Shown here piece after piece: positions 35,381-45,769 of a stretch of DNA of 45,864 bases (its first letter is position 1; the number at the start of each line of letters is the position of its first letter). The notes under the pieces are model-generated. The model was not told the DNA's origin. It worked only from the letters and a program-made list of their open reading frames with translations, and searched no databases. Source of the DNA: Aeromonas australiensis. GTDB taxonomy: Bacteria > Pseudomonadota > Gammaproteobacteria > Enterobacterales > Aeromonadaceae. Both the position numbers and the translations under genes were made by a program. The stretch spans positions 1 to 45,864 of the forward strand of contig NZ_CDDH01000106.1 of NCBI RefSeq assembly GCF_000819725.1, written 5' to 3'.

Positions 35381-36094
35381 ATGGGTCAGAAAGTACATCC
35401 TAATGGCATTCGCCTGGGTATTACCAAGCCTTGGAATTCTACCTGGTTCGCGAACACCAAAGACTTCGCTGACAACCTGTACAGCGATTTTCAAGTACGC
35501 CAGTTCCTGACCAAGGAACTGAAAAACGCGTCCTTGTCCAAGATCACCATTGAGCGTCCGGCCAAGAGCATCCGTGTGACCATTCACACCGCTCGTCCGG
35601 GTGTTGTAATCGGTAAGAAAGGCGAAGACGTTGAGAAGCTGCGCAAAGCTGTAGCCACTATTGCTGGCGTGCCTGCTCAGATCAACATTTCCGAAGTCCG
35701 CAAGCCGGAGCTGGATGGCAAACTGGTTGCCGACAGCATCACTTCCCAGCTGGAGCGTCGTGTAATGTTCCGTCGTGCTATGAAGCGCGCCGTACAGAAC
35801 GCAATGCGCCTGGGTGCCAAGGGCATCAAAGTGGAAGTTTCCGGTCGTCTGGGCGGCGCTGAAATCGCGCGTACCGAATGGTACCGTGAAGGTCGTGTGC
35901 CGTTGCACACCCTGCGTGCCGACATCGACTACGCAACTTCTGAAGCCCACACCACTTACGGTGTGATCGGCGTTAAAGTTTGGATCTTCAAGGGCGAAGT
36001 TCTGGGCGGTCTGGCTGCTGTTAACGCTGCCGCTGCTCAAGAGCAAGCTCCTGCAAAGCCCAAGCGTGACAACAAGCGCCGTGCTGCTAAGTAA
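35381..36094 (+). CDS. rpsC: 30S ribosomal protein S3
   Basis: S3 sits at the mRNA entry channel and has helicase-assisting basic residues. [20 protein letters not shown], the KH-domain loop [16 protein letters not shown] and the C-terminal domain [18 protein letters not shown] are present. 237 residues, four longer than E. coli, in the basic tail. Confidence 0.98.
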   Translation: MGQKVHPNGIRLGITKPWNSTWFANTKDFADNLYSDFQVRQFLTKELKNASLSKITIERPAKSIRVTIHTARPGVVIGKKGEDVEKLRKAVATIAGVPAQINISEVRKPELDGKLVADSITSQLERRVMFRRAMKRAVQNAMRLGAKGIKVEVSGRLGGAEIARTEWYREGRVPLHTLRADIDYATSEAHTTYGVIGVKVWIFKGEVLGGLAAVNAAAAQEQAPAKPKRDNKRRAAK

Positions 36095-36107
36095 GGAGAT
36101 TCGGTAA

Positions 36108-36521
36108 ATGTTGCAACCTAAGCGTACTAAATTCCGCAAGACCCATAAGGGTCGTAACCGCGGTCTGGCCACCTCTGGTAACGAAGTATCCTTCGGTACC
36201 TTTGGCCTGAAGGCGACATCCCGTGGTCAGCTGACTGCTCGTCAAATCGAAGCAGCCCGTCGTGCCATGACCCGTCACGTTAAGCGTCAGGGTAAGATCT
36301 GGATCCGTGTGTTCCCGGACAAGCCGATTACCGAAAAGCCCCTCGAAGTTCGTATGGGTAAAGGTAAGGGTAACGTGGAATACTGGGTTTGCCCGATCCA
36401 GCCTGGCAAGGTTCTGTACGAGATGGACGGTGTACCTGAGGCTCTGGCGCGTGAAGCGTTTGCCCTGGCCGCAGCTAAGCTGTCTGTTCAGACCACTTTC
36501 GTAATTAAGACGGTGATGTGA
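36108..36521 (+). CDS. rplP: 50S ribosomal protein L16
   Basis: L16 helps place tRNA in the A and P sites. [20 protein letters not shown] and [20 protein letters not shown] are typical. 137 residues. Its TGA overlaps the rpmC ATG by one base. Confidence 0.98.
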   Translation: MLQPKRTKFRKTHKGRNRGLATSGNEVSFGTFGLKATSRGQLTARQIEAARRAMTRHVKRQGKIWIRVFPDKPITEKPLEVRMGKGKGNVEYWVCPIQPGKVLYEMDGVPEALAREAFALAAAKLSVQTTFVIKTVM

Positions 36522-36712
36522 TGAAAGCCCAAGATCTGCGTCAAAAGAGCGTCGAAGAACTGAACCAGGAGCTGCTGGGCCTGCTGCGTGAGCAATTCAA
36601 CATGCGCATGCAAGCGTCCACCGGCCAGCTGGCTCAGACTCACACTCTGAAACAAGTGCGTCGTGACGTCGCACGTATCAAGACTGTACTGACTGAGAAG
36701 GCAGGTGCGTAA
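36521..36712 (+). CDS. rpmC: 50S ribosomal protein L29
   Basis: L29 lies near the tunnel exit next to L23. [19 protein letters not shown] and [20 protein letters not shown] identify it. 63 residues as in E. coli; the ATG at 36521 is chosen over one three bases upstream on that basis. Overlaps rpsQ by one base. Confidence 0.97.
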   Translation: MKAQDLRQKSVEELNQELLGLLREQFNMRMQASTGQLAQTHTLKQVRRDVARIKTVLTEKAGA

Positions 36713-36960
36713 TGACTGACAAGATCCGTACTCTGCAAGGTCGTGTAATCAGCGACAAGATGGACAAGTCCATCACTGTTGCTATCGAGCGCAAGGTAAA
36801 GCACCCGATCTACGGTAAGATCATCAAGCGCACTACCAAGCTGCACGTACATGACGAGACCAACGAGTGTAAAGCAGGTGACCTCGTGGAAATCCGCGAA
36901 TGCCGCCCGCTGTCCAAGACCAAGTCCTGGACCCTGGTTGCGATCTTAGAAAAGGCCTAA
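36712..36960 (+). CDS. rpsQ: 30S ribosomal protein S17
   Basis: S17 is an OB-fold primary 16S binder. [20 protein letters not shown] and [16 protein letters not shown] are typical. 82 residues, two shorter than E. coli. Last gene of the S10 operon, followed by a terminator. Confidence 0.98.
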   Translation: MTDKIRTLQGRVISDKMDKSITVAIERKVKHPIYGKIIKRTTKLHVHDETNECKAGDLVEIRECRPLSKTKSWTLVAILEKA

Positions 36961-36977
36961 TCGGTACTTTTTAGTCC

Positions 36978-37009
36978 AAACGGCCCCTTTCTGGGGCCGT
37001 TTGTTTTTT
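36978..37009 (+). terminator. S10 operon terminator
   Basis: AAACGGCCCC pairs with GGGGCCGTTT around TTTCT and is followed by GTTTTTT. It ends the S10 operon 18 bp after rpsQ. Confidence 0.93.
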
Positions 37010-37013
37010 AGGC

Positions 37014-37042
37014 TACCTTTTCTAAAAATCCTGTGTTATAGT
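37014..37042 (+). promoter_or_regulatory. Promoter of the spc operon
   Basis: A -10 like TATAGT at 37037-37042 lies in CCTGTGTTATAGTTTCGCGCC, which is close to the E. coli spc promoter region. The -35 match is poor (TACCTT with a 17-base spacer). The position between the terminator and rplN supports it. Confidence 0.5.
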
Positions 37043-37107
37043 TTCGCGCCTTTTGAAGGCAGCCAGATCCCATTAGGGATAAGAAGTAAACAAAGCGGAG
37101 CACTAAG

Positions 37108-37476
37108 ATGATCCAGATGCAAAGTATGCTGGGTGTTGCCGACAACTCCGGCGCTCGCAGTGTAATGTGTATTAAGGTTCTGGGTGGCTCGCACCGCCGT
37201 TACGCCGGCATCGGCGACATCATCAAGGTTTCCATCAAGGAAGCCATTCCTCGCGGTAAAGTGAAGAAAGGTGATGTGTATAACGCGGTGGTCGTACGCA
37301 CCCGTAAAGGCGTTCGTCGTCCGGACGGCTCTGTCATCCGTTTCGACAACAATGCGGCTGTGTTGCTTAACAACAACCAACAGCCAATCGGTACTCGTAT
37401 TTTTGGCCCGGTGACCCGTGAACTGCGTAATGAGAAGTTCATGAAGATTGTGTCCCTGGCACCCGAAGTACTGTAA
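37108..37476 (+). CDS. rplN: 50S ribosomal protein L14
   Basis: L14 forms an inter-subunit bridge and is the target of the silencing factor Rsf[21 protein letters not shown] and [20 protein letters not shown] are typical. 122 residues. First gene of the spc operon; the AGCGGAGCACTAAG before the ATG matches the E. coli leader. Confidence 0.98.
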
Positions 37477-37487
37477 GGAGTCGAACG

Positions 37488-37805
37488 ATGGCAGCTAAAA
37501 TCCGTCGCGAAGACGAAGTGATTGTTCTTACCGGCAAAGACAAGGGCAAGCGTGGCAAAGTCACTCAAGTCCTGATTGCAAAAGGTAAGGTAATCGTGGA
37601 AGGCATCAACCAGGTGAAGAAGCACCAGAAGCCGGTACCCGCACTGGGTCAGGCTGGCGGTATCGTCACCAAAGAAGCCCCCATCGATGTATCTAACGTA
37701 GCGCTGTTCAACTCTGCCACTGGCAAAGCTGACCGCGTTGGTTTCCGGATTGAAGACGGCAAGAAAGTCCGTTTCTTCAAATCCACCGGCGAACTTGTGA
37801 AGTAA
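37488..37805 (+). CDS. rplX: 50S ribosomal protein L24
   Basis: L24 is a KOW-domain protein that starts 50S assembly. [20 protein letters not shown] and [17 protein letters not shown] identify it. 105 residues. Confidence 0.98.
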   Translation: MAAKIRREDEVIVLTGKDKGKRGKVTQVLIAKGKVIVEGINQVKKHQKPVPALGQAGGIVTKEAPIDVSNVALFNSATGKADRVGFRIEDGKKVRFFKSTGELVK

Positions 37806-37850
37806 TTGGAGTTTAACGATGGCGAAACTGCATGATTACTACAAATCCGA
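37798..37850 (+). promoter_or_regulatory. Candidate S8 translational-repressor site at the rplE start
   Basis: The rplX-rplE junction (AAGTAATTGGAGTTTAACG, then ATGGCGAAACTGCATGATTA) closely resembles the E. coli mRNA site where S8 binds and represses the spc operon. The similarity is to remembered sequence; the RNA fold was not computed. Confidence 0.45.
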
Positions 37851-38358
37851 TGTAGTAAATGAACTGTCCAAGCAGTTCGGTTACAAGACTATCATGCAAG
37901 TCCCTCGGATCGAGAAAATCACCCTGAACATGGGTGTTGGTGAAGCGATCTCTGACAAGAAGTTGCTGGAAAATGCTGTTGCCGATATGGCAGCCATTTC
38001 CGGTCAGAAGCCGCTGGTCACCAAAGCTCGCAAATCTGTTGCGGGCTTCAAGATTCGTGAAGGCTACCCGATAGGTTGTAAAGTAACCCTGCGTGGCGAG
38101 CGTATGTGGGAGTTCCTGGAACGGCTGATCTGCATCTCCGTACCGCGTATCCGTGACTTCCGTGGCCTGAACGCTAAAGCGTTTGATGGTCGTGGTAACT
38201 ACTCCATGGGCGTGCGTGAGCAGATCATCTTCCCGGAAATCGACTATGACAAAGTCGATCGCGTCCGTGGTCTGGATATCACCATCACCACTTCCGCGAA
38301 TACCGATGAAGAAGGCCGTGCTCTGCTGGCTGCCTTTAACTTCCCATTCCGCAAGTAA
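37819..38358 (+). CDS. rplE: 50S ribosomal protein L5
   Basis: L5 binds 5S rRNA and touches P-site t[23 protein letters not shown] and [20 protein letters not shown] are typical. 179 residues as in E. coli. Translation starts inside the likely S8 control site. Confidence 0.98.
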   Translation: MAKLHDYYKSDVVNELSKQFGYKTIMQVPRIEKITLNMGVGEAISDKKLLENAVADMAAISGQKPLVTKARKSVAGFKIREGYPIGCKVTLRGERMWEFLERLICISVPRIRDFRGLNAKAFDGRGNYSMGVREQIIFPEIDYDKVDRVRGLDITITTSANTDEEGRALLAAFNFPFRK

Positions 38359-38368
38359 GGTTAGGGTT

Positions 38369-38674
38369 ATGGCTAAAACATCCATGAAAGCGCGCGAAGC
38401 AAAGCGTGCCAAGCTGGTAGCCAAGTACGCGACCAAGCGTGCCGAGCTGAAAGCTATCATCGTTGACATGAACGCTTCTGAAGAAGCGCGTTGGGATGCT
38501 GTTCTGCAACTGCAACAGCTGCCCCGTGATTCCAGTCCGTCCCGCCAGCGTAACCGTTGCAACATTACTGGTCGTCCGCACGGTTTCCTGCGCAAGTTTG
38601 GCCTGTCTCGCATCAAGGTGCGTGAGCATGCCATGAAGGGCGAAATTCCGGGCCTCAAAAAGGCCTCTTGGTAA
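38369..38674 (+). CDS. rpsN: 30S ribosomal protein S14
   Basis: S14 is a 30S head protein. [20 protein letters not shown] and [20 protein letters not shown] identify the long, zinc-free (C-minus) form with a single cysteine. 101 residues as in E. coli; the ATG at 38369 lies in a frame open further upstream. Confidence 0.97.
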   Translation: MAKTSMKAREAKRAKLVAKYATKRAELKAIIVDMNASEEARWDAVLQLQQLPRDSSPSRQRNRCNITGRPHGFLRKFGLSRIKVREHAMKGEIPGLKKASW

Positions 38675-38694
38675 AGAATCTCGGGAGTTAGACT

Positions 38695-39087
38695 ATGAGC
38701 ATGCAAGATCCGATCGCGGATATGCTGACCCGCATCCGTAACGGTCAGGCGGCGAGCAAAGTTGCGGTTTCCATGCCTTCTTCCAAGCTGAAAGTGGCGA
38801 TTGCCAAAGTGCTGAAAGAAGAAGGTTACATCGCTGGCTACACCGTAGCTGGTGACGTGAAGCCGGAGCTGGAAATTGAACTGAAATATTTCCAGGGCAA
38901 GCCGGTTGTAGAACTGATCCAACGCGTGAGCCGTCCCGGCCTGCGTATTTACAAGCGCACTACTGATCTGCCGAAAGTTATGGGCGGTCTCGGTGTTGCT
39001 ATCGTGTCCACGTCTAAAGGTGTGATGACTGACCGTGCTGCTCGCAAAGCAAGCATGGGCGGTGAGATCATCTGCTACGTCGCTTAA
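38695..39087 (+). CDS. rpsH: 30S ribosomal protein S8
   Basis: S8 binds 16S helix 21 and represses the spc operon. [20 protein letters not shown] and [20 protein letters not shown] are typical. 130 residues. Confidence 0.98.
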   Translation: MSMQDPIADMLTRIRNGQAASKVAVSMPSSKLKVAIAKVLKEEGYIAGYTVAGDVKPELEIELKYFQGKPVVELIQRVSRPGLRIYKRTTDLPKVMGGLGVAIVSTSKGVMTDRAARKASMGGEIICYVA

Positions 39088-39100
39088 TAGGAGGTAGGAA

Positions 39101-39634
39101 ATGTCTCGTGTTGCTAAGGCACCCGTCACTATTCCTGCTGGCGTAGAGGTGACTCTGAACGGCCAGGAACTGTCCATCAAAGGTGGTAAAGGTTCTCTGG
39201 TTCGCTCTATTCACGCCGGTGTAGAAGTGACCAAAGAAGACAATGTACTGAAGTTCGCCCCGCGCGCTGGCATCAATGGTGCTGACGCTCAGGCCGGTAC
39301 TGCCCGTGCATTGGTCAACAACATGGTAATCGGTGTTACCCAAGGCTTCGAGCGCAAGCTGCAGCTGGTTGGTGTAGGTTATAAAGCCTCCATCAAGGGC
39401 AATGCTGTTGCGCTGGCTCTGGGCTTCTCTCACCCGGTAGAGCATGCGCTGCCGGCTGGTGTGACCGCTGAGTGCCCGACTGCTACAGAAATCGTTCTGC
39501 GTGGCGTCGACAAGCAGCTGGTTGGCCAAGTCGCCGCCGATATCCGTGCTTACCGCGCTCCGGAGCCCTACAAGGGCAAGGGTGTACGCTATGCCAACGA
39601 GCAAGTGCGTACTAAAGAAGCTAAGAAGAAGTAA
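39101..39634 (+). CDS. rplF: 50S ribosomal protein L6
   Basis: L6 lies near the elongation-factor site. [20 protein letters not shown] and [20 protein letters not shown] are typical. 177 residues as in E. coli. TAGGAGG precedes the ATG. Confidence 0.98.
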   Translation: MSRVAKAPVTIPAGVEVTLNGQELSIKGGKGSLVRSIHAGVEVTKEDNVLKFAPRAGINGADAQAGTARALVNNMVIGVTQGFERKLQLVGVGYKASIKGNAVALALGFSHPVEHALPAGVTAECPTATEIVLRGVDKQLVGQVAADIRAYRAPEPYKGKGVRYANEQVRTKEAKKK

Positions 39635-39643
39635 GGTAACACT

Positions 39644-39997
39644 ATGGACAAGAAAGCAGCTCGTCTCCGTCGTGCTACTCGTGCTCGGAAAAAGATGCAG
39701 GAACTGGGAGCTACCCGTCTGGTTGTTCACCGTACCCCGCGTCATATCTATGCGCAGGTTATTGCAGCCAACGGTTCCGAAGTTCTGGCCTCTGCTTCCA
39801 CAGTAGAGAAAGCCATCAGTGAAGCTATCAAATACACCGGTAACGCAGATGCTGCTACCGCTGTAGGTAAAGCTATCGCTGAGCGTGCTATTGCCAAAGG
39901 CGTTCAGAACGTATCTTTCGATCGTTCCGGTTTCAAGTATCACGGTCGCATCGCTGCCCTGGCAGCTGCCGCACGTGACGCTGGTCTTCAGTTCTAA
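39644..39997 (+). CDS. rplR: 50S ribosomal protein L18
   Basis: L18 binds 5S rRNA with L5. [20 protein letters not shown] and [20 protein letters not shown] identify it. 117 residues as in E. coli. Confidence 0.98.
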
Positions 39998-40011
39998 GCT
40001 AGGAGTCGAAG

Positions 40012-40512
40012 ATGGCTAAAGTCGAATCTCAAGCCGGCGAACTGCAAGAAAAGCTCATTGCAGTAAACCGTGTTTCGAAAACTGTTAAAGGTGGTCGTAT
40101 CATGTCCTTCACCGCGTTGACCGTGGTGGGTGATGGTAACGGCCGTGTAGGTTACGGTTACGGTAAAGCCCGTGAAGTTCCGGCTGCTATTCAAAAAGCA
40201 ATGGAACAGGCTAAGCGTAACCTGAACAAAGTTGAGCTGAACAACGGCACCCTGCACCACCCGGTGAAAGGTGTTCACTCTGGCTCTACCGTGTTCATGA
40301 AGCCGGCCTCCCAAGGTACTGGTATCATCGCAGGCGGCGCTATGCGTGCCGTTCTGGAAGTTGCTGGTATCCACAACGTGCTGGCTAAGACCTACGGTTC
40401 CACCAACCCAATCAACGTTGTTCGCGCAACTGTAGACGCTCTGGTTCACGGTCAATCACCGGAACAGATCGCTGCTAAGCGTGGTCTGCGCGTTGAAGAA
40501 ATTCTGGGGTAA
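40012..40512 (+). CDS. rpsE: 30S ribosomal protein S5
   Basis: S5 is involved in decoding fidelity and is a spectinomycin target. [20 protein letters not shown] and [20 protein letters not shown] contain the loop where spectinomycin-resistance changes map; it looks wild type. 166 residues. Confidence 0.98.
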   Translation: MAKVESQAGELQEKLIAVNRVSKTVKGGRIMSFTALTVVGDGNGRVGYGYGKAREVPAAIQKAMEQAKRNLNKVELNNGTLHHPVKGVHSGSTVFMKPASQGTGIIAGGAMRAVLEVAGIHNVLAKTYGSTNPINVVRATVDALVHGQSPEQIAAKRGLRVEEILG

Positions 40513-40518
40513 TGCGAC

Positions 40519-40698
40519 ATGGCTAACACTGTAAAAGTAACTCAAACTCGCAGCTCTATCGGCCGTCTGCCAAAGCACAAGGCGACTCTGCGTGGTCTGG
40601 GTCTGCGTCGCATTGGTCACACCGTTGAGCTGGAGGATACTCCTTGCGTACGCGGCATGATCAACCAGGTTTATTACATGGTTAAGGTGGAGGGCTAA
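40519..40698 (+). CDS. rpmD: 50S ribosomal protein L30
   Basis: L30 is a small 50S protein. [20 protein letters not shown] and [19 protein letters not shown] are typical of the bacterial form. 59 residues as in E. coli. It fits between rpsE (6-bp gap) and rplO (2-bp gap). Confidence 0.97.
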   Translation: MANTVKVTQTRSSIGRLPKHKATLRGLGLRRIGHTVELEDTPCVRGMINQVYYMVKVEG

Positions 40699-40700
40699 GC

Positions 40701-41138
40701 ATGCGTCTGAATACTCTGTCTCCGGCCGCTGGTTCCAAGCGCGTTAAGCACCGTCCGGGCCGTGGTATCGGTTCTGGTCTGGGCAAGACCGGTGGTCGTG
40801 GTGTTAAAGGTCAAACTTCTCGTTCCGGTGGCGGCAAGGTTCGCAACGGTTTCGAGGGCGGCCAGATGCCTTTGAAAATCCGTCTGCCTAAGTTCGGTTT
40901 CTTCTCTCGCAAATCTTTGGTTTCTGCCGAAGTACGCCTGAACGAAATCGCTCTGGTAGAAGGTGATGTGGTCGATCTGAGCACTCTGAAGCAAGCCGGT
41001 GTTGTTACCAAAAACATCGTGTTCGCGAAAGTTGTTCTGTCTGGCAACATTGACCGTGCTGTGACCGTTCGTGGTCTGTCCGTCACCAAAGGTGCGCGTG
41101 CAGCCATCGAGGCCGCTGGCGGTAAAATCGAGGAATAA
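40701..41138 (+). CDS. rplO: 50S ribosomal protein L15
   Basis: L15 is a late-assembly 50S protein. [20 protein letters not shown] and [20 protein letters not shown] are typical. 145 residues, one more than E. coli. Confidence 0.98.
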   Translation: MRLNTLSPAAGSKRVKHRPGRGIGSGLGKTGGRGVKGQTSRSGGGKVRNGFEGGQMPLKIRLPKFGFFSRKSLVSAEVRLNEIALVEGDVVDLSTLKQAGVVTKNIVFAKVVLSGNIDRAVTVRGLSVTKGARAAIEAAGGKIEE

Positions 41139-41146
41139 TCAGTACA

Positions 41147-42475
41147 ATGGCTAAGAAACCAGGATTGGATGTTAAAGCACAGGGTGGTCTGAGTGAACTG
41201 AAGAGCCGTCTGCTCTTCGTTCTCGGGGCGATTATCGTTTTCCGTGCAGGCTCTTATGTGCCGATTCCTGGTATTGACGCCGCCGTACTGGCCGAGTTGT
41301 TCCAGCAACAGAAGGGCACCATCATTGAGATGTTCAACATGTTCAGTGGTGGTGCACTCTCGCGTGCTTCTATTCTTGCGTTGGGGATCATGCCGTACAT
41401 TTCGGCGTCGATCATTATCCAGCTGCTGACAGTGGTTCACCCCGCTCTTGCTGAACTCAAGAAAGAAGGTGAATCCGGCCGTCGCAAGATTAGCCAATAT
41501 ACCCGTTGGGGCACGCTGGTTTTGGGAACTTTCCAGGCCATTGGTATTGCAACCGGTCTGCCGAATATGATGCATGGACTCGTGACTAATCCGGGTCTAG
41601 GCTTCTATTTCACAGCGGTTGTGAGTCTGGTCACCGGTACCATGTTTTTGATGTGGTTGGGTGAACAGATTACCGAGCGTGGGATTGGTAATGGTATCTC
41701 GCTGATTATTTTCACGGGTATCGTTGCTGGTCTGCCGCATGCCATTGGTGCTACGGCCGAACAGGCACGTCAAGGGGAATTGCACATCCTGCTGTTGTTG
41801 TTGCTGGGCTTGATTGTTTTCGCAGTGACTTACTTTGTGGTGTTCGTAGAGCGTGGTCAGCGTCGTATTGTCGTTAACTATGCCAAGCGTCAACAAGGCC
41901 GCCAGGTATTCGCCGCGCAAAGCACACATCTGCCGTTGAAAGTGAATATGGCCGGTGTGATTCCTGCGATTTTCGCATCCAGTATCATCCTTTTCCCTGG
42001 GACTATTACCTCTTGGTTTGGTCAGGGTGAGGGTAAAGTAGCTGATATCCTGCAGCAGGTCTCTATGGTCCTGCAGCCGGGTCAACCGCTTTACGAGATG
42101 CTGTATGCAGCAGCCATTATCTTCTTCTGCTTCTTCTATACCGCGCTGGTGTTCAACCCCCGCGAGACTGCAGATAATCTGAAGAAGAGTGGAGCCTTTA
42201 TCCCGGGGATCCGCCCGGGCGAGCAGACAGCACGTTACATCGATAAGGTTATGACTCGCCTGACATTGGCAGGTGCGCTCTATATTACCTTTATCTGTCT
42301 GGTACCCCAGTTCTTGATGACTGCCTGGAACGTACAGTTCTACTTCGGTGGCACTTCGCTGCTGATTATCGTGGTAGTTATCATGGACTTCATGGCTCAG
42401 GTACAAACCCATATGATGTCTCATCAATATGGTGACGTCCTGAGGAAGGCCAACCTGAAGGGCTACGGCCGCTAA
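41147..42475 (+). CDS. secY: Protein translocase subunit SecY
   Basis: SecY is the channel of the SecYEG translocon in the inner membrane and receives substrates from SecA and SecB. It has ten membrane spans. The first includes [20 protein letters not shown]; the plug-region [20 protein letters not shown] and the cytoplasmic loop segment [18 protein letters not shown] ([13 protein letters not shown]) follow. 442 residues, E. coli 443. Eight bases after rplO, in the spc operon. Confidence 0.98.
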   Translation: MAKKPGLDVKAQGGLSELKSRLLFVLGAIIVFRAGSYVPIPGIDAAVLAELFQQQKGTIIEMFNMFSGGALSRASILALGIMPYISASIIIQLLTVVHPALAELKKEGESGRRKISQYTRWGTLVLGTFQAIGIATGLPNMMHGLVTNPGLGFYFTAVVSLVTGTMFLMWLGEQITERGIGNGISLIIFTGIVAGLPHAIGATAEQARQGELHILLLLLLGLIVFAVTYFVVFVERGQRRIVVNYAKRQQGRQVFAAQSTHLPLKVNMAGVIPAIFASSIILFPGTITSWFGQGEGKVADILQQVSMVLQPGQPLYEMLYAAAIIFFCFFYTALVFNPRETADNLKKSGAFIPGIRPGEQTARYIDKVMTRLTLAGALYITFICLVPQFLMTAWNVQFYFGGTSLLIIVVVIMDFMAQVQTHMMSHQYGDVLRKANLKGYGR

Positions 42476-42502
42476 AGGTCGGCGTAGTTACGGAGTTAAG
42501 CA

Positions 42503-42616
42503 ATGAAAGTTCGTGCTTCCGTTAAGGCAATCTGCCGTAACTGCAAAATCATCAAGCGTCACGGTGTGGTGCGGGTGATTTGCAGCGAGCCAAAGCATAA
42601 ACAGCGCCAAGGCTAA
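42503..42616 (+). CDS. rpmJ: 50S ribosomal protein L36
   Basis: L36 is the smallest 50S protein. [20 protein letters not shown] is typical. The zinc residues C11, C14, C27 and a histidine near residue 32 are present, so it is the zinc-binding (C-plus) form. 37 residues, one fewer than E. coli RpmJ in the CSEPKHKQ segment. Last gene of the spc operon. Confidence 0.97.
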   Translation: MKVRASVKAICRNCKIIKRHGVVRVICSEPKHKQRQG

Positions 42617-42634
42617 TTTTTTACGGTTAGTACT

Positions 42635-42770
42635 TGCAACAAATAGTTGTGCTGGCTAATATAGCCAGCCAACTTTTGTTGTGTATTGGTTGACCGCCAC
42701 GTATCCGCTCACGGGCTTTGTGGTGGTCGTAATCTACTATATGTAGGAGTGAATAGTGGCCCGTATCGCT
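42635..42770 (+). promoter_or_regulatory. Alpha operon leader (S4-binding ribosome-binding-site pseudoknot)
   Basis: The rpmJ-rpsM gap carries GTTG-T-GCTGGCTA / TAGCCAGC-CAAC followed by TTTTGTT, then a run ending TATGTAGGAGTGAATA before a GTG start. This closely follows the E. coli alpha leader, where S4 traps a pseudoknot and represses rpsM-rpsK-rpsD-rplQ. The fold was judged by eye. The leader accounts for the 139-bp gap. Confidence 0.75.
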
Positions 42771-43112
42771 GGCATTAACATTCCTGACCATAAGCATGCA
42801 GTCATCGCTTTGACTGCTATTTATGGCGTCGGTCGTACCCGCTCCAAGGCCATCTGTGCCGCAGCCGGTATCGCTGAGAATGTGAAAATTAAAGACCTGG
42901 ACGAAGCTCAGATCGAGAGTCTGCGTGAACAAGTAGGTAAATTCACCGTTGAAGGTGACCTGCGTCGTCAGATTTCCATGAACATCAAGCGATTGATGGA
43001 TCTGGGTTGCTACCGTGGTTTGCGTCACCGTCGTAGCCTGCCTGTTCGTGGTCAACGTACCAAGACCAACGCTCGTACCCGTAAGGGTCCGCGCAAGGCT
43101 ATCAAGAAGTAA
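42756..43112 (+). CDS. rpsM: 30S ribosomal protein S13
   Basis: S13 forms head bridges to the 50S subunit and contacts t[23 protein letters not shown] and [20 protein letters not shown] are typical. It starts with GTG, as in E. coli, where the GUG is part of the S4-controlled pseudoknot; TAGGAG lies seven bases upstream. 118 residues. Confidence 0.98.
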   Translation: MARIAGINIPDHKHAVIALTAIYGVGRTRSKAICAAAGIAENVKIKDLDEAQIESLREQVGKFTVEGDLRRQISMNIKRLMDLGCYRGLRHRRSLPVRGQRTKTNARTRKGPRKAIKK

Positions 43113-43126
43113 CGGGAAGGTAGAAA

Positions 43127-43516
43127 ATGGCTAAAACTCCGACTCGTGCTCGCAAGCGCGTTAAAAAGCAAGTGAGCGACGGTATTGCGCACGTTCATGC
43201 ATCTTTCAACAACACAATCGTGACCATTACTGACCGTCAGGGCAATGCTCTGTCTTGGGCTACTTCTGGTGGTTCCGGTTTCCGTGGTTCTCGTAAGTCC
43301 ACCCCGTTCGCTGCTCAGGTAGCTGCCGAACGCGCTGGTGAGATGGCCAAAGAATATGGCGTCAAGAACCTGGAAGTCATGGTCAAAGGTCCGGGTCCCG
43401 GTCGTGAGTCTTCCATCCGCGCCCTGAACGCGGCTGGTTTCCGCATCACTAACATTACTGATGTGACTCCGATCCCGCACAACGGTTGTCGTCCTCCCAA
43501 GAAGCGCCGCGTATAA
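43127..43516 (+). CDS. rpsK: 30S ribosomal protein S11
   Basis: S11 is a platform protein near the E site. [20 protein letters not shown] and [15 protein letters not shown] at the C-terminus are typical. 129 residues. Confidence 0.98.
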   Translation: MAKTPTRARKRVKKQVSDGIAHVHASFNNTIVTITDRQGNALSWATSGGSGFRGSRKSTPFAAQVAAERAGEMAKEYGVKNLEVMVKGPGPGRESSIRALNAAGFRITNITDVTPIPHNGCRPPKKRRV

Positions 43517-43555
43517 CGCTGTAGCTACTTGGTCTAGGATTGTTGGAGAAAGAAG

Positions 43556-44176
43556 ATGGCAAGATATATCGGTCCTAAGCTTAAGCTTAGCCGTCGTGAG
43601 GGCACCGACCTCTTCCTGAAGTCTGGTGTTCGTGCGATTGATTCTAAGTGCAAGATTGACACCGCCCCTGGTCAGCACGGTGCGCGTAAAGCGCGTCTGT
43701 CCGACTACGGTGTTCAGCTGCGCGAGAAACAAAAAGTTCGTCGTATCTACGGCGTATTGGAAAAACAGTTCCGCAACTACTACCGCGACGCTGCCCGTCA
43801 AAAGGGTAACACCGGTGAAAACCTGTTGCAGCTGCTGGAAGGTCGTTTGGACAACGTTGTTTACCGTATGGGCTTCGGCGCTACTCGTGCTGAATCTCGT
43901 CAGCTGGTGAGCCACAAGGCCATCATGGTAAACGGTCGCGTTGTGAACATTCCTTCTTTCCAGGTTTCCCCTGAGGACGTGATCTGCGTTCGTGAGAAGG
44001 CTAAGAAGCAAGCGCGTATCAAAGCTTCCCTGGAAGTTGCTGGTCAGCGTGAGAAGCCGACTTGGGTAGAGGTTGATGCCGCTAAAATGGAAGGTGCTTT
44101 CAAGCGTCTGCCAGAGCGTTCCGACCTGTCTGCCGACATTAACGAACAGCTGATCGTCGAGCTTTACTCCAAGTAA
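43556..44176 (+). CDS. rpsD: 30S ribosomal protein S4
   Basis: S4 starts 30S assembly and represses the alpha operon by binding the rpsM leader. [38 protein letters not shown] and [20 protein letters not shown] are typical. 206 residues as in E. coli. Confidence 0.98.
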   Translation: MARYIGPKLKLSRREGTDLFLKSGVRAIDSKCKIDTAPGQHGARKARLSDYGVQLREKQKVRRIYGVLEKQFRNYYRDAARQKGNTGENLLQLLEGRLDNVVYRMGFGATRAESRQLVSHKAIMVNGRVVNIPSFQVSPEDVICVREKAKKQARIKASLEVAGQREKPTWVEVDAAKMEGAFKRLPERSDLSADINEQLIVELYSK

Positions 44177-44201
44177 AGCTAGCTTCTAAAGAGAGGACAC
44201 A

Positions 44202-45191
44202 ATGCTGGGTTCTGTAACAGATTTTCTTAAACCGCGGCTAGTTGACATCGAGCAAGTTAGCCCGACTCATGCGAAAGTGACTCTTGAGCCACTCGAGCGT
44301 GGCTTTGGTCACACGCTGGGCAACGCCCTGCGTCGTATTTTGCTGTCATCTATGCCCGGTTGTGCAGTTACTGAAGTCGAAATTGACGGGGTACTGCATG
44401 AGTACAGCAGCAAAGAAGGTGTACAGGAAGACATTCTTGAAATCCTGCTCAACCTGAAAGGTATCGCTGTGAAGCTGGAAGGCAAGGACGAGGTAACTCT
44501 GTCCCTGACCAAGTCTGGAACAGGCCCCGTTACCGCTGGTGATATCACTCACGGTGATGAAGTCGAGATCGTAAACCCGGAGCACGTAATCTGCCACCTG
44601 ACTGGTGCTAATGCTGAAATCAGCATGCGCCTGAAAGTTCAGCGCGGTCGTGGTTATGTGCCTGCTTCTGCTCGTGTTCACAACGATGATGAAGAGCGTC
44701 CTATCGGTCGCTTGCTGCTGGACTCCGCGTTCAGCCCCATCGTTCGTATTGCCTACAATGTTGAGGCAGCACGTGTGGAACAGCGTACCGACTTGGACAA
44801 GCTGGTCATCGACATGGAGACCAATGGTACCCTGGATCCTGAAGAAGCCATCCGTCGTTCCGCCACTATTCTGGCCGAGCAACTGGAAGCCTTCGTGGAT
44901 CTGCGCGATGTCAGCGTGCCCGAGAAGAAAGAAGAGAAACCCGAGTTTGATCCGATTCTGCTACGTCCTGTCGATGATTTGGAGCTGACAGTTCGTTCTG
45001 CGAACTGTCTGAAGGCAGAAGCTATCCACTATATTGGTGATCTGGTACAGCGTACCGAAGTTGAGTTGCTTAAGACTCCTAACCTCGGTAAGAAGTCCCT
45101 GACTGAGATCAAGGACGTGTTGGCCTCCCGTGGTCTGTCTCTTGGCATGCGCCTTGAGAACTGGCCGCCCGCCAGCATCGCTGACGAGTAA
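44202..45191 (+). CDS. rpoA: RNA polymerase alpha subunit
   Basis: Alpha nucleates the core enzyme (N-terminal domain, about 1-235) and contacts UP elements and activators (C-terminal domain, about 250-329). [20 protein letters not shown] is the dimer region. The DNA-binding arginine lies in [18 protein letters not shown] (E. coli R265 equivalent), followed by [16 protein letters not shown]. 329 residues, the E. coli length. Confidence 0.99.
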
Positions 45192-45222
45192 TCCAGATTA
45201 CGGGTTTCACAGATTTAGTTAG

Positions 45223-45618
<396 letters not shown>

Positions 45619-45621
45619 TAA

Positions 45622-45655
45622 AGAAAAAGCCGGGCTTGTCCCGGCTTTTCTTTTA
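45622..45655 (+). terminator. Alpha operon terminator
   Basis: GAAAAAGCCGGG pairs almost fully with CCCGGCTTTTC around CTTGT, followed by TTTTAATC, directly after rplQ. Confidence 0.93.
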
Positions 45656-45669
45656 ATCAATTCTGATAC

Positions 45670-45696
45670 TGCCTCAACTGCCTCAACTGCCTCAAC
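45670..45696. repeat. Three tandem copies of a 9-bp unit (TGCCTCAAC)
   Basis: TGCCTCAAC occurs three times in a row with no mismatch, just after the alpha operon terminator, in DNA with no gene. It is a simple tandem repeat that could vary in copy number; no function is evident. Confidence 0.95.
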
Positions 45697-45769
45697 TCAT
45701 TATTCAACTTCTTCTATATAGGAAGTACAGAGTTGTTCCTGGACCGGGCGATAATGGTGAATTGTCTGC